Source: Anaerorhabdus sp036641015 (GTDB taxonomy: Bacteria > Bacillota_I > Bacilli_A > Erysipelotrichales > Erysipelotrichaceae). Taken from it: 10,838 bases of DNA. The notes beneath the pieces were generated by a model. It was not told where the DNA came from and did not search any database. It saw only the letters and a list, made by a program, of their open reading frames with translations. The first letter of the stretch is position 1. Each line of letters begins with the position of its first letter. The stretch spans positions 1 to 10,838 of the forward strand of contig NZ_JAVWFO010000059.1 in assembly GCF_036641015.1 (NCBI RefSeq), given 5' to 3'. Below are positions 1 through 5,995 of the stretch, piece after piece. A program made the position numbers and the translations under genes.

Positions 1-75
1 AGCCCATGTGCGATGTAAGGACCCATCATGTTTGAAACTTTGAATATATACCATTGAACCTACAATAGGCAACAT
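1..75 (-). CDS. DUF402 family nucleoside tri-/diphosphate phosphatase, N-terminal fragment (cut by window edge)
   Basis: Only the first 25 codons are inside the window; the gene continues past the left edge. The peptide begins MLPIVGSMVYIQSFKHDGSL and continues HRTWA. The pattern I-Q-S-[FY]-K-H-D-G-x-[LI]-H-R-x-W is the conserved N-terminus of DUF402 proteins such as the staphylococcal nucleoside tri-/diphosphate phosphatase (Ntdp), which hydrolyses nucleoside tri- and diphosphates. The ATG at 75-73 is preceded by AAAGGAG at 90-84 with 8 nt spacing, so the start is secure. The family call rests on a short but very characteristic stretch; catalytic residues lie outside the window. Confidence 0.8.
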   Translation of the reverse strand, partial: MLPIVGSMVYIQSFKHDGSLHRTWA

Positions 76-122
76 GTATATTTCTCCTTTCCAAATCAGT
101 TTGTCCAAATAAAACCTCGTTT

Positions 123-131
123 ATTATATCA
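123..131 (-). promoter_or_regulatory. Extended -10 promoter for the DUF402 gene
   Basis: Read on the minus strand this is TGATATAAT, a perfect extended -10 (TGnTATAAT). No good -35 lies 16-18 bp upstream, which is tolerated with an extended -10. The predicted start is near 116, giving a leader of about 40 nt before the ATG at 75. Confidence 0.6.
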
Positions 132-368
132 CACTCATCAATAATTAGAATAGAGGTAGTATGAGTCGATTATTTATGCAAAATATCATACCTTTTAATT
201 CCACTTCAAACGAACATAGAAATTAACTTGTTTCATTTCTATATATATAATTAAGACAAACAGAATTCTTTCCAATATATCTTCAGTCATATTTGGTATT
301 TATAATAAATAATATATTAATAAAATAAAATTCAATTCTTCTTAAAATAATGTTATTAAACAAAATAA
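132..368. other. AT-rich intergenic spacer without a recognisable gene
   Basis: The spacer between the DUF402 gene and thiT is about 325 bp in all. This part is strongly AT-rich and holds no frame with a plausible ribosome binding site. One 31-codon minus-strand frame (290-195, starting MTEDILERIL) has no Shine-Dalgarno and resembles nothing I know. No riboswitch, tRNA or repeat was recognised. Confidence 0.5.
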
Positions 369-393
369 AAATAAGGTGAGTTATACCTTATTT
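369..393 (-). terminator. Intrinsic terminator downstream of thiT
   Basis: AAATAAGGT at 369-377 pairs perfectly with ACCTTATTT at 385-393 around a 7-nt loop. Read on the minus strand the stem is followed by TTATTTTGTTT. It starts 8 nt after the thiT stop. The plus-strand flank (CTTTTGA) is less U-rich, so thiT termination is the likelier role. Confidence 0.75.
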
Positions 394-400
394 CTTTTGA

Positions 401-961
401 TTATTTAACACCAATAAAATTGAAACGTTCTGTCTTGTTTAAACGAATAACAAGTAGCGGTACAAGTATTGCAGCTAAGATAAGTGTTACAAAGTTATAC
501 CCAAAGTTATACCCTAGTGAATAAATCCAAGCTCCTCCACTACCCGCAACTTCATTTGCTGGCCAGTAATATACTCCGGAAATCACTTGAGCTGCAAATC
601 TTGCAAACATTGTAATAACCATACCGATATACAGGTTAGATATTTTACCAACCTTAGGAAACAAACTCGCTAAACCACAGATTGCTGCAGGAATGATGTA
701 ATCAAGTGAATATTGAATTGGATTTAAATACCATTCGTTCAACCCCATTAATGATGATACTAGCCACCATAATAGCCCAACACTCAATCCCTTTTTCCAT
801 CCCAAATGATACGACGCCATAAATACAGGTAGTAAACCTAAAGTAATACTTCCCCCACTTGGCATTTGAAGTATAGGTATAAACTTACTTACATACTCCA
901 ATACTACCGATAATGCTACATACAAAGCCATGTAGCTAAGATCTTTTACGTTAATTTTCAT
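401..961 (-). CDS. thiT: Thiamine transporter ThiT, S component of an ECF transporter
   Basis: An integral membrane substrate-binding (S) component that captures thiamine outside the cell and delivers it when docked to a shared ECF module (EcfA, EcfA', EcfT), which is not encoded here. The 186-residue product has about six hydrophobic segments. It shows ThiT signatures: an AxxxA pair in the first helix (A12, A16) of the type used to dock on EcfT, PSGGSITLGLLPV near residue 42, NPIQYSLDY near 85, and RFAAQVISGVYYW followed by the aromatic-rich WIYSLGYN, which match the thiamine-site segments of the family. Eight further in-frame codons exist upstream, but GGAGGTG at 975-969 lies 7 nt before the ATG at 961 and inside that extension, so I take 961 as the start. 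A TPP riboswitch precedes it and a terminator follows, so it is a single-gene transcript. The riboswitch strongly supports the substrate. Confidence 0.93.
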   Translation of the reverse strand: MKINVKDLSYMALYVALSVVLEYVSKFIPILQMPSGGSITLGLLPVFMASYHLGWKKGLSVGLLWWLVSSLMGLNEWYLNPIQYSLDYIIPAAICGLASLFPKVGKISNLYIGMVITMFARFAAQVISGVYYWPANEVAGSGGAWIYSLGYNFGYNFVTLILAAILVPLLVIRLNKTERFNFIGVK

Positions 962-968
962 AAAAAAA

Positions 969-1019
969 CACCTCCGATTGTTCAAAGGCGTAAGGATAAA
1001 AGCTAAGAACTCCCTACGC
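969..1019 (-). promoter_or_regulatory. Expression platform of the TPP riboswitch: sequestrator / anti-sequestrator
   Basis: Two mutually exclusive helices can be read in the mRNA. Helix A: CGCCUUU (990-984) pairs with the Shine-Dalgarno GGAGGUG (975-969) over an 8-nt loop, with G-U pairs, and would block translation. Helix B: GCGUAGGGA (1019-1011), which is the conserved 3' end of the aptamer, pairs over 9 bp (one G-U) with UCCUUACGC (996-988) and consumes the CGC needed for helix A. Without TPP helix B can form and the ribosome site is free; with TPP the aptamer holds 1011-1019, helix A forms and thiT is off. No U-run follows helix A beyond the seven U before the ATG, so translational control is favoured. 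Pairing is seen; switching is inferred. Confidence 0.65.
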
Positions 1020-1078
1020 TAGTATTAACTAGATCAGGTGATAAGGGTTAACTCTCAGCACGATGTGCACCCCTGTTC
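1007..1078 (-). promoter_or_regulatory. TPP riboswitch aptamer (THI element)
   Basis: The minus-strand RNA contains the conserved blocks in order: GGGGUGC (1074-1068), GCUGAGA, ACCUGAUC and GCGUAGGGA (1019-1011). P1 is closed by GAAC (1078-1075) with GUUC (1010-1007). The variable arm is CUAGU-UAAU-ACUAG. It lies directly in front of thiT. Thiamine pyrophosphate binding would reduce thiT expression, as for other thiamine uptake genes with this element. Confidence 0.95.
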
Positions 1079-1087
1079 ACGGGTTTC

Positions 1088-1116
1088 ATTATAACATTAA
1101 ATATAGTATGATACAA
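1088..1116 (-). promoter_or_regulatory. Promoter of thiT
   Basis: On the minus strand, TTGTAT (1116-1111), a 17-bp spacer and TATAAT (1093-1088); the -10 is also extended (TGTTATAAT). The predicted start is near 1081, a few bases before the aptamer. It overlaps the oppositely directed -10 of the sulfoxide reductase gene. Confidence 0.75.
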
Positions 1117-1117
1117 T
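1109..1117 (+). promoter_or_regulatory. Extended -10 promoter of the methionine sulfoxide reductase gene
   Basis: TGATACAAT is an extended -10 with one mismatch in the hexamer. A clear -35 at 17 bp is missing (TTATAA at 1089-1094). The leader would be about 17 nt. Its hexamer overlaps the -35 of the divergent thiT promoter, so the two polymerases would compete. Confidence 0.5.
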
Positions 1118-1139
1118 GTAAACATAGAGGAAAATAACA

Positions 1140-1601
1140 ATGATAGATTACCCATTATTAAACGCTCAAGTAGAATCATTACTAGAAGAATCAAATAAAA
1201 TTGCTGCATTAGCAAATGTTAGTGCATGTATCAACGAAACATTGGATAACATAAATTGGATAGGATTTTATTTTCTACAAAACAACGAATTAATTTTAGG
1301 ACCATTTCAAGGCAAAGTAGCTTGCACTCACATTCCACTAAATAAAGGAGTATGCGGTAAAGCTGCATCCTATAAACAAACTCAAGTAGTCAAAAACGTC
1401 CATGAATTTGATGGTCATATTGCTTGCGATAGTGCTTCTGAAAGCGAACTAGTTGTTCCCATTATTGTTAACGATACTGTTGTAGCTGTTTTAGACATAG
1501 ATTCACCAACACTTTATCGTTTCAACGATAATGACGCCAAAGAATTTAAAAATATATGTACACTAATTAGCAATGCTTATCTTAAATTCAATTGGAAATA
1601 A
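1140..1601 (+). CDS. Free methionine-(R)-sulfoxide reductase, GAF-domain type
   Basis: A cytoplasmic single-GAF-domain enzyme of 153 residues that reduces free L-methionine-R-sulfoxide, usually with thioredoxin as reductant, and so protects the methionine pool from oxidation. The three family cysteines are in place: C62 in GKVACTHI, C72 in GVCGKAA, and C96 in the hallmark HEFDGHIACDSASESELVVP, where C96 corresponds to the catalytic cysteine. LGPFQGK near residue 53 and VLDIDSP near 118 are also typical. Length matches the family (about 150-165). AGAGGA at 1126-1131 gives 8 nt to the ATG. It has its own promoter, diverges from thiT and converges with the DJ-1-like gene on a shared hairpin. Called fRMsr (msrC in E. 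coli, yebR in some annotations); I leave the symbol open. Confidence 0.92.
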   Translation: MIDYPLLNAQVESLLEESNKIAALANVSACINETLDNINWIGFYFLQNNELILGPFQGKVACTHIPLNKGVCGKAASYKQTQVVKNVHEFDGHIACDSASESELVVPIIVNDTVVAVLDIDSPTLYRFNDNDAKEFKNICTLISNAYLKFNWK

Positions 1602-1605
1602 ATTA

Positions 1606-1646
1606 GGGATGTTATAGATTAGTCTATAACACCCCTTTTATTTTTC
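1606..1646 (+). terminator. Intrinsic terminator, probably used from both sides
   Basis: GGGATGTTATAGA (1606-1618) pairs with TCTATAACACCCC (1623-1635) around TTAG, 13 positions with one A/C mismatch, followed on the plus strand by TTTTATTTTTC. It begins 4 nt after the reductase stop. On the minus strand it sits just past the DJ-1-like stop and is followed by TAATTTATTTCC, a weaker tail. Confidence 0.85.
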
Positions 1647-2252
1647 TCTTGGTAATCCAAATGAACTAGGATATCCTTGAATATTTAAACATTTAGCAAT
1701 TTCCATTGCCCATTCTCTAAACTTCCACCCATATGCGGTTAATACATTATTATCCATACATGTATCTGGAATCACAATTCCTTCTAATTCCATTTTTTTC
1801 ATTGTTGGATGGTCAATCAAATATTTCATTTGTTCTTCCCCTAATTTCATATTAGGATCTTCCAAAAACCATTTTCGATCAGTTGCGCTATAAAACTTAC
1901 GATTATTCATTATTCCGCTTTTTGCTAAAACCATTGGACCAGAAGATATCGCCGCAATTAACTTACCCTCTTTTTCAGCATTTCGAATTAACTCATGAAG
2001 CTTACTATCCTTAAAATTGAGATATAAACCCTCAGCATAACTTCCAGTCATAACCAAAGAATCAAACTCATCTAATTCAATATCATCAAACGTACAATCA
2101 GGAACAATCTTCATTTTTTCTTCACATTGAATAGAATTCAATGTATTAGCTACAAATACTACCGGTTTTTCATTCAGCACTAAAACTTCTAATAATACTG
2201 AAATTTCATATAAACAAAAGCCTTCAAATACGATCACCGCAGTTTTCTTCAT
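1638..2252 (-). CDS. DJ-1/PfpI superfamily protein with serine at the nucleophile position
   Basis: A 204-residue cytoplasmic class I glutamine amidotransferase-like protein. It starts MKKTAVIVFEGFCLYEIS, typical of DJ-1/PfpI N-termini; E16 aligns with the conserved acid next to the nucleophile (E18 of DJ-1). The nucleophile elbow reads IAAISSGPMVLAKSG (99-113) where DJ-1 has IAAICAGP, so S103 replaces the reactive cysteine. That makes a cysteine-dependent protease, chaperone or glyoxalase role unlikely unless serine suffices; a binding or regulatory function is possible. A longer frame runs 29 codons further upstream, but GAGG at 2265-2262 sits 8-9 nt before the ATG at 2252, and that start leaves 22 nt after the acetyltransferase stop instead of a 65-nt overlap. 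It is the last gene of the six-gene operon and ends on the shared terminator. Function unknown. Confidence 0.8.
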   Translation of the reverse strand: MKKTAVIVFEGFCLYEISVLLEVLVLNEKPVVFVANTLNSIQCEEKMKIVPDCTFDDIELDEFDSLVMTGSYAEGLYLNFKDSKLHELIRNAEKEGKLIAAISSGPMVLAKSGIMNNRKFYSATDRKWFLEDPNMKLGEEQMKYLIDHPTMKKMELEGIVIPDTCMDNNVLTAYGWKFREWAMEIAKCLNIQGYPSSFGLPREK

Positions 2253-2274
2253 AACTAATACCTCAATATTCAGT

Positions 2275-3087
2275 TTATCTATATATCTCGTATTTACTTC
2301 TTGACTCAAAACATTTAACCATTTCATCAATTGCAACATCAGCTCTAAATAACTTAGTATCTGAATTACCTATCTTCATGGTCTTCATTGCACCTTTTTC
2401 TCTTAACTCTAATTCCACCAGTACAAATTGTTCACTATCTAAATCAATATCTAAATATTTCTTCCAAACTCGTCTTCCTTCAAGTTCAACTGAAGCTCCT
2501 TGTAACAAAATAGGACGACAATCCGAACGATATTCAGCTAAATGAAGAGCAGTACAATTATTAAACCCAACACCTAGTAGAAGTATAAAACCTTTTAATT
2601 CATATAATCTTGCAGTAGGTGATTCTTCTGATAATGAAAAATGCAACGAATGACGATTGCATAATAACTTAGCATATTTCCCCCAAGCTACATATGCAAC
2701 GCTAGGATGGCTTGACATTACTGCCCCATCACGACGCCGTAAATTCTCTGCGATTACACCCATACACATAGTTTCTGATTCTTTCTTATGAAATGCTGGT
2801 GTATTTTCTCTAATTGTTTCCGCAAGTCCAAGTTCCACTGGCGGATTAACCCAAAACGTTGGTTCTGTATTATTTCCACAATGCATTGGCATTAAAATAG
2901 TACCACTATATCCAACAACATCAATAAGTGCATCAACAACTGTTTGAGCTCCTCCAACAACATAACCAAAACTCGATAAAGATCCATGAACTTCTAAAAT
3001 CATTCCTGGTTTTATTCCAAGTTCAATAAAATTCTTCATCAAGTCCTTTTTTGTTAATACTGTTGTAACAATCTTTTTACTTTTCAC
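2275..3087 (-). CDS. AAC(3)-family N-acetyltransferase (YokD-like), GTG start
   Basis: A 270-residue member of the antibiotic 3-N-acetyltransferase family, which transfers acetyl from acetyl-CoA to an amino group. Family segments seen in order: VHGSLSSFG (33-41), GGAQTVVDALIDVV (45-58), GTILMP (62-67), SSHPSVAYVAWGK (125-137), SEESPTARLY (153-162), and LLLGVGFNNCTALHLAEYR (169-187) with H182 and E185 in the active-site region. Length equals that of chromosomal homologues such as B. subtilis YokD. The GTG at 3087 is chosen because AGGGGA (3098-3093) lies 5 nt upstream and the protein then starts VKSKKIVTTVLTKKDL as in relatives; an upstream frame to 3132 has no comparable site. It overlaps the 3' end of the PgpA-like gene by 11 nt, so translation is likely coupled. 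Chromosomal members often do not confer aminoglycoside resistance; the substrate here is unknown. Confidence 0.85.
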   Translation of the reverse strand: MKSKKIVTTVLTKKDLMKNFIELGIKPGMILEVHGSLSSFGYVVGGAQTVVDALIDVVGYSGTILMPMHCGNNTEPTFWVNPPVELGLAETIRENTPAFHKKESETMCMGVIAENLRRRDGAVMSSHPSVAYVAWGKYAKLLCNRHSLHFSLSEESPTARLYELKGFILLLGVGFNNCTALHLAEYRSDCRPILLQGASVELEGRRVWKKYLDIDLDSEQFVLVELELREKGAMKTMKIGNSDTKLFRADVAIDEMVKCFESRSKYEIYR

Positions 3088-3565
3088 CGTTATCCCCTTT
3101 TTCCTTACCATGTGCAATACGGCTTGCTGCACTAGCTGCTATCGCCCCTACAATATCATCTAAAAATGTATTACATTGAGGCCCCTCATGATTATTTAAA
3201 AACGCAATAATTCCAGGTTTTACACGATCAATGTATCCATAGTTTGTTAATGCAATAGAACCGTAAATATTACAAATACCATAAGCAAGAACTTCATCTA
3301 CACCATACAATGAATAATCATCCATTAGTATATCCTCTAGTTCTTTACTAGGTAGTTTGCCTTGCTCTGCCATAATATCTAAATTTATACCTGTTATTAT
3401 AGCATGTTGTACTTCTCTTTTAGCAACTACTTGTTTTACATCTTGTAATACATTTTCCATTCTCAAATCAGGAAAATAATCTTTTTGTAACATTATCGCG
3501 CATTCAGCAATATCTTCTAGTTTAACGCCACGATCTTGTAATAACTGAACACATACATCATACAT
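3077..3565 (-). CDS. Phosphatidylglycerophosphatase A-like protein (YutG/LtrC family)
   Basis: A 162-residue protein of the PgpA family, the soluble Bacillota branch that includes B. subtilis YutG and Listeria LtrC (a low-temperature requirement protein). The E. coli enzyme dephosphorylates phosphatidylglycerophosphate; activity of this branch is less certain. Seen: KREVQHAIITGINLDIMAE (49-67), LYGVDEVLAYGICNIYGS (86-103), LTNYGYIDRVKPGIIAFLN (106-124) and CNTFLDDIVGAIAASAASRI (131-150) with the acidic pair D136/D137. No clear transmembrane helix, so it would act at the membrane surface or on a soluble substrate. GAGG of its ribosome binding site is formed by the last codons of psuG, and only 4 nt separate the psuG stop from this ATG. 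The 3' end overlaps the acetyltransferase start by 11 nt. The family call is secure; the role in a pseudouridine operon is not. Confidence 0.83.
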   Translation of the reverse strand: MYDVCVQLLQDRGVKLEDIAECAIMLQKDYFPDLRMENVLQDVKQVVAKREVQHAIITGINLDIMAEQGKLPSKELEDILMDDYSLYGVDEVLAYGICNIYGSIALTNYGYIDRVKPGIIAFLNNHEGPQCNTFLDDIVGAIAASAASRIAHGKEKGDNGEK

Positions 3566-3569
3566 ATAT

Positions 3570-4481
3570 TTATCCTCTTAGATTGCAAATTTCTTTGGCG
3601 ATTTCCGCACCAACTCTTGCATTATTAAATACAAGTTGAATATTTGAATCTAAACTCTTTCCACCAGTAATTTCTTTAATCTTAGCTAATAAGAATGGAG
3701 TAGAATCTTTTCCATGAACTCCTTGTTCATCCATTTCTTTTAATGCTTGATTAATAGCTATATCCATTTCATCCTTATCCATTGCATATTCCTCAGGAAT
3801 TGGGTTTGCTATTAAGACACCACCATCAAGCCCCATTTCACGTTTTGCAAAAATTGCTTCAGCGATTTCTTTTTCACTATCCATTTTATAATCTACCTTC
3901 AAACCTGAAGTTCTAGTATAGAAAGCAGCTAATTCTTCTGTTTTGTATCCCAAGACAGGAACTCCAAATGTTTCTAAATATTCCAATGTTAATGGCAAAT
4001 CAAGAATTGCTTTTGCACCAGCACAAACTACCGTTACATTTGTATGCGCAAGTTCTTGTAAATCAGCTGAGATATCAAACGTTTCTTGAGCACCGCGATG
4101 CACTCCACCAACACCACCAGTTACAAACACTTCAATACCCGCTTTTGCAGCAAAAATCATTGTAGTCGCAACAGTTGTTGCACCCCATAGTTTTTTAGAC
4201 ATAATTACTGGTAAGTCTCTACGAGATACTTTAATGATTCCACCGCGTTTACCAAATTCTTCTATTTCATCAGGTGTCATACCTACAACACCTACTCCAT
4301 CAATAATTCCAACAGTTGCTGGAACCACTCCTTTTTCACGTAATATAGCTTCTACTTCTAAAGCTGTTTTCACATTTTGTGGATAAGGCATTCCATGAGA
4401 TATAATTGTTGATTCTAATGCAACAACTGGTTGATTGTTATCTAACGCTTTTTGAACTTCTGGATTTATTCTAATCATCAT
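3570..4481 (-). CDS. psuG: Pseudouridine-5'-phosphate glycosidase
   Basis: Cleaves the C-C glycosidic bond of pseudouridine 5'-phosphate, giving uracil and ribose 5-phosphate, in the cytoplasm with a divalent metal (Mn2+ in the E. coli enzyme). The 303-residue protein is full length and carries the family motifs: VVALESTIISHGMPYPQN (19-36), GIIDGVGVVGMT (58-69), KVSRRDLP (84-91), TTVATTMIFAAKAGIEVFVT (102-121), GGVGGVHRGAQETFDISADL (122-141) and VVCAGAKAILDLPLTLEYLE (151-170). E23, K84, D140 and K157 match E31, K93, D149 and the lysine nucleophile K166 of E. coli PsuG by spacing. The first of two adjacent ATGs (4481) overlaps the psuK TGA as ATGA, with AAGGAAT at 4495-4489; the second ATG (4478) is possible. 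It directly follows psuK, so the two complete the catabolic pathway. Confidence 0.96.
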   Translation of the reverse strand: MMIRINPEVQKALDNNQPVVALESTIISHGMPYPQNVKTALEVEAILREKGVVPATVGIIDGVGVVGMTPDEIEEFGKRGGIIKVSRRDLPVIMSKKLWGATTVATTMIFAAKAGIEVFVTGGVGGVHRGAQETFDISADLQELAHTNVTVVCAGAKAILDLPLTLEYLETFGVPVLGYKTEELAAFYTRTSGLKVDYKMDSEKEIAEAIFAKREMGLDGGVLIANPIPEEYAMDKDEMDIAINQALKEMDEQGVHGKDSTPFLLAKIKEITGGKSLDSNIQLVFNNARVGAEIAKEICNLRG

Positions 4482-5416
4482 AATAAATTATTCCTTCCAA
4501 TTTCCAATGTTTCAATTGTTTCTTCTATAAGTTTAACACATAACGATGGATTTACCGTATGTACACTTGTAATTGTACATACTGCAGCAGCAATCGCAAA
4601 CTCAACTGCTTCATCAACAGACTTCTTTTCCATTCTCGCAAAAATGTACGATGCAAGAAAGGCATCTCCACCACCGGTTGCATTAGCTATATCCACCATT
4701 TTATGTTTAACCCAAATTTTATGGTCTTTAGTCCCCGCAAGAACCCCTTGTTCACCTAAACTAATGATAGGTTCCTCAACACCTTGAGCCAAATAAAAAT
4801 CTAATGTATCAATAGCTGATTGCTTATCCGTAATATCAATATTAGTAAATATTTTAGATTCATATTTATTAGGTTTAAAGATAGCAAAACGATTCAAAAT
4901 TCCTTCTATTTTATTTGCTTTAGCAATCGAAATAGGATCAATCGCAATCTTAGCACATGTATTCCTTGTTATATAATCTATTAATTCCTTTTTTAAATTA
5001 GTATCAATAACTAACAAATCATCTTTTTCTATTTTAGCTAGAATCGGTTCTAACATTTCTTCATCCATATGATTTAAGATATCCATATCACTCATCGCTA
5101 AATGCATATCATGCGACTCATCTAATATGGCCAAGTATATAGATGACCTAGCATCATGAACCACTTTAGACATACTACAATTCATGCCTACATCTTCACA
5201 ATGTTTTTTTAATTGAATACCATATAAATCATCTGCAAAAATTGATATAAAGTAAACTTCTTTGCCCAATCTCGCTAAATTCTCTGCAATATTTCTTCCT
5301 ACCCCACCAAATGAAGTAGTTATTACACCTGGGTTTGAATCATACATAAGTAAAGGTTTGAAACTTGCCCCGCAAATATCAACATTTGCTCCCCCAATTA
5401 CAAAAACTTTGTTCAT
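4478..5416 (-). CDS. psuK: Pseudouridine kinase, PfkB family
   Basis: Phosphorylates pseudouridine to pseudouridine 5'-phosphate with ATP, the substrate of PsuG. The 312-residue protein has the ribokinase fold signatures: FVIGGANVDICG at the N-terminus (5-16), the PfkB substrate segment SFGGVGRNIAENLARLG (35-51), and the ATP/anion-hole segment NATGGGDAFLASYIFA (245-260) with D251 as catalytic base. The usual DTxGAGD reads NATGGGD. VVIDTN-like LLVIDTN (134-140) and FKPNKYE (180-186) are the middle motifs. GAGG at 5426-5423 precedes the ATG at 5416, which overlaps the regulator's TGA as ATGA. Specificity for pseudouridine is inferred from the fused-style arrangement with psuG; the fold itself is certain. 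Confidence 0.9.
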   Translation of the reverse strand: MNKVFVIGGANVDICGASFKPLLMYDSNPGVITTSFGGVGRNIAENLARLGKEVYFISIFADDLYGIQLKKHCEDVGMNCSMSKVVHDARSSIYLAILDESHDMHLAMSDMDILNHMDEEMLEPILAKIEKDDLLVIDTNLKKELIDYITRNTCAKIAIDPISIAKANKIEGILNRFAIFKPNKYESKIFTNIDITDKQSAIDTLDFYLAQGVEEPIISLGEQGVLAGTKDHKIWVKHKMVDIANATGGGDAFLASYIFARMEKKSVDEAVEFAIAAAVCTITSVHTVNPSLCVKLIEETIETLEIGRNNLL

Positions 5417-5958
5417 TGTTCACCTCGAAGACTTTCTTCTTGTATCTTTACCTTTTTAGATGCAACTATCTTATTTGCAAATGCCAGTGCAGACATCTTT
5501 AATGCAATATCATCTTCTTTAATTGGTCCAATATTTTGATTGTATTTTAGTTTAGGATTAATCAACGACATCGTTAATTTCAACGCATTCTCTTGTTCAT
5601 CACAGAAAAAATTATAAGCACGATGAGTCCCCGTAAGATTAGCTTGGAATAAAATCCCTTCTTTTACCTCTTTGATTGTCATAACTTGCTTAAGTATTGT
5701 AATTGCTATTAAGTATCCAAAATGCACACGATTATACTGTTTCTTTTTATTTGGTGCTGGAATCATTTTCCACTTAACATAATTGTTAATCATTGAAGGA
5801 GTCAATATTTTTTCATCATCCTCAATAAGTGCCCCCACATACTTTTCTATAAGAGTAATTACTTGATCCTTATATAAATCCATGTCAGGAAGTTCTTCCC
5901 ATCGAGGTAGATGTACATTATTTACTTGTTCACTCCATTGCTCTAGTTCTTTATTCAT
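5413..5958 (-). CDS. DUF1836 protein, MerR-like helix-turn-helix, probable operon regulator
   Basis: A 181-residue protein with the DUF1836 pattern: LPRWEELPDMDLYKDQVITL (17-36), then ILTPSMINNYVKWKMIPAP (51-69), the helix-turn-helix-like block resembling MerR-type winged helices, then YNRVHFGYLIAITILKQVMT (75-94). The C-terminal half is helical without a known enzyme motif. Function of DUF1836 is not established; a DNA-binding role is inferred from the block above. The frame is open for 16 more codons upstream, but GAGG at 5970-5967 lies 8 nt before the ATG at 5958. It is the first gene of the operon and its TGA overlaps the psuK start as ATGA, so regulator and kinase are translationally coupled. 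A dyad in the divergent promoter region (5996-6039) is a candidate operator. Confidence 0.82.
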   Translation of the reverse strand: MNKELEQWSEQVNNVHLPRWEELPDMDLYKDQVITLIEKYVGALIEDDEKILTPSMINNYVKWKMIPAPNKKKQYNRVHFGYLIAITILKQVMTIKEVKEGILFQANLTGTHRAYNFFCDEQENALKLTMSLINPKLKYNQNIGPIKEDDIALKMSALAFANKIVASKKVKIQEESLRGEQ

Positions 5959-5983
5959 TATAAAATCCTCACTAATTAATTTT

Positions 5984-5992
5984 ATTTTATCA
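5984..5992 (-). promoter_or_regulatory. Probable extended -10 promoter of the DUF1836-psuK-psuG operon
   Basis: The minus strand reads TGATAAAAT, an extended -10 with hexamer TAAAAT. No good -35 is visible 16-18 bp upstream, which could mean low basal activity or need for an activator. Predicted start near 5977, leader about 20 nt. Left arm of the dyad begins 4 bp upstream of it. Confidence 0.45.
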
Positions 5993-5995
5993 TAC

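Noticed and set aside
195..290. 31-codon minus-strand frame in the left spacer
   Set aside because: No Shine-Dalgarno and no recognisable sequence; expected by chance in this much AT-rich DNA.
962..985. Eight-codon N-terminal extension of ThiT (MNNRRCFF)
   Set aside because: The Shine-Dalgarno GGAGGTG lies inside it and is placed correctly for the ATG at 961; the extension also falls in the riboswitch sequestrator helix.
2253..2339. 29-residue N-terminal extension of the DJ-1-like protein
   Set aside because: It overlaps the acetyltransferase coding region, has no ribosome site and no DJ-1 family character; the ATG at 2252 has a good site.
2275..3087. Aminoglycoside resistance gene call
   Set aside because: Membership in the AAC(3) family is clear, but chromosomal members of this type often show no resistance, and there is no mobile context.
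3088..3132. Longer start of the AAC(3)-family gene at 3132
   Set aside because: No suitable ribosome site, and it would lie deep inside the PgpA-like gene; the GTG at 3087 has AGGGGA and matches family length.
3968..4165. Open plus-strand frames opposite psuG and psuK (also 4452-4787, 4559-4759, 5262-5459)
   Set aside because: They lie wholly or mostly antisense to convincing genes, lack ribosome sites and have biased, low-information composition.
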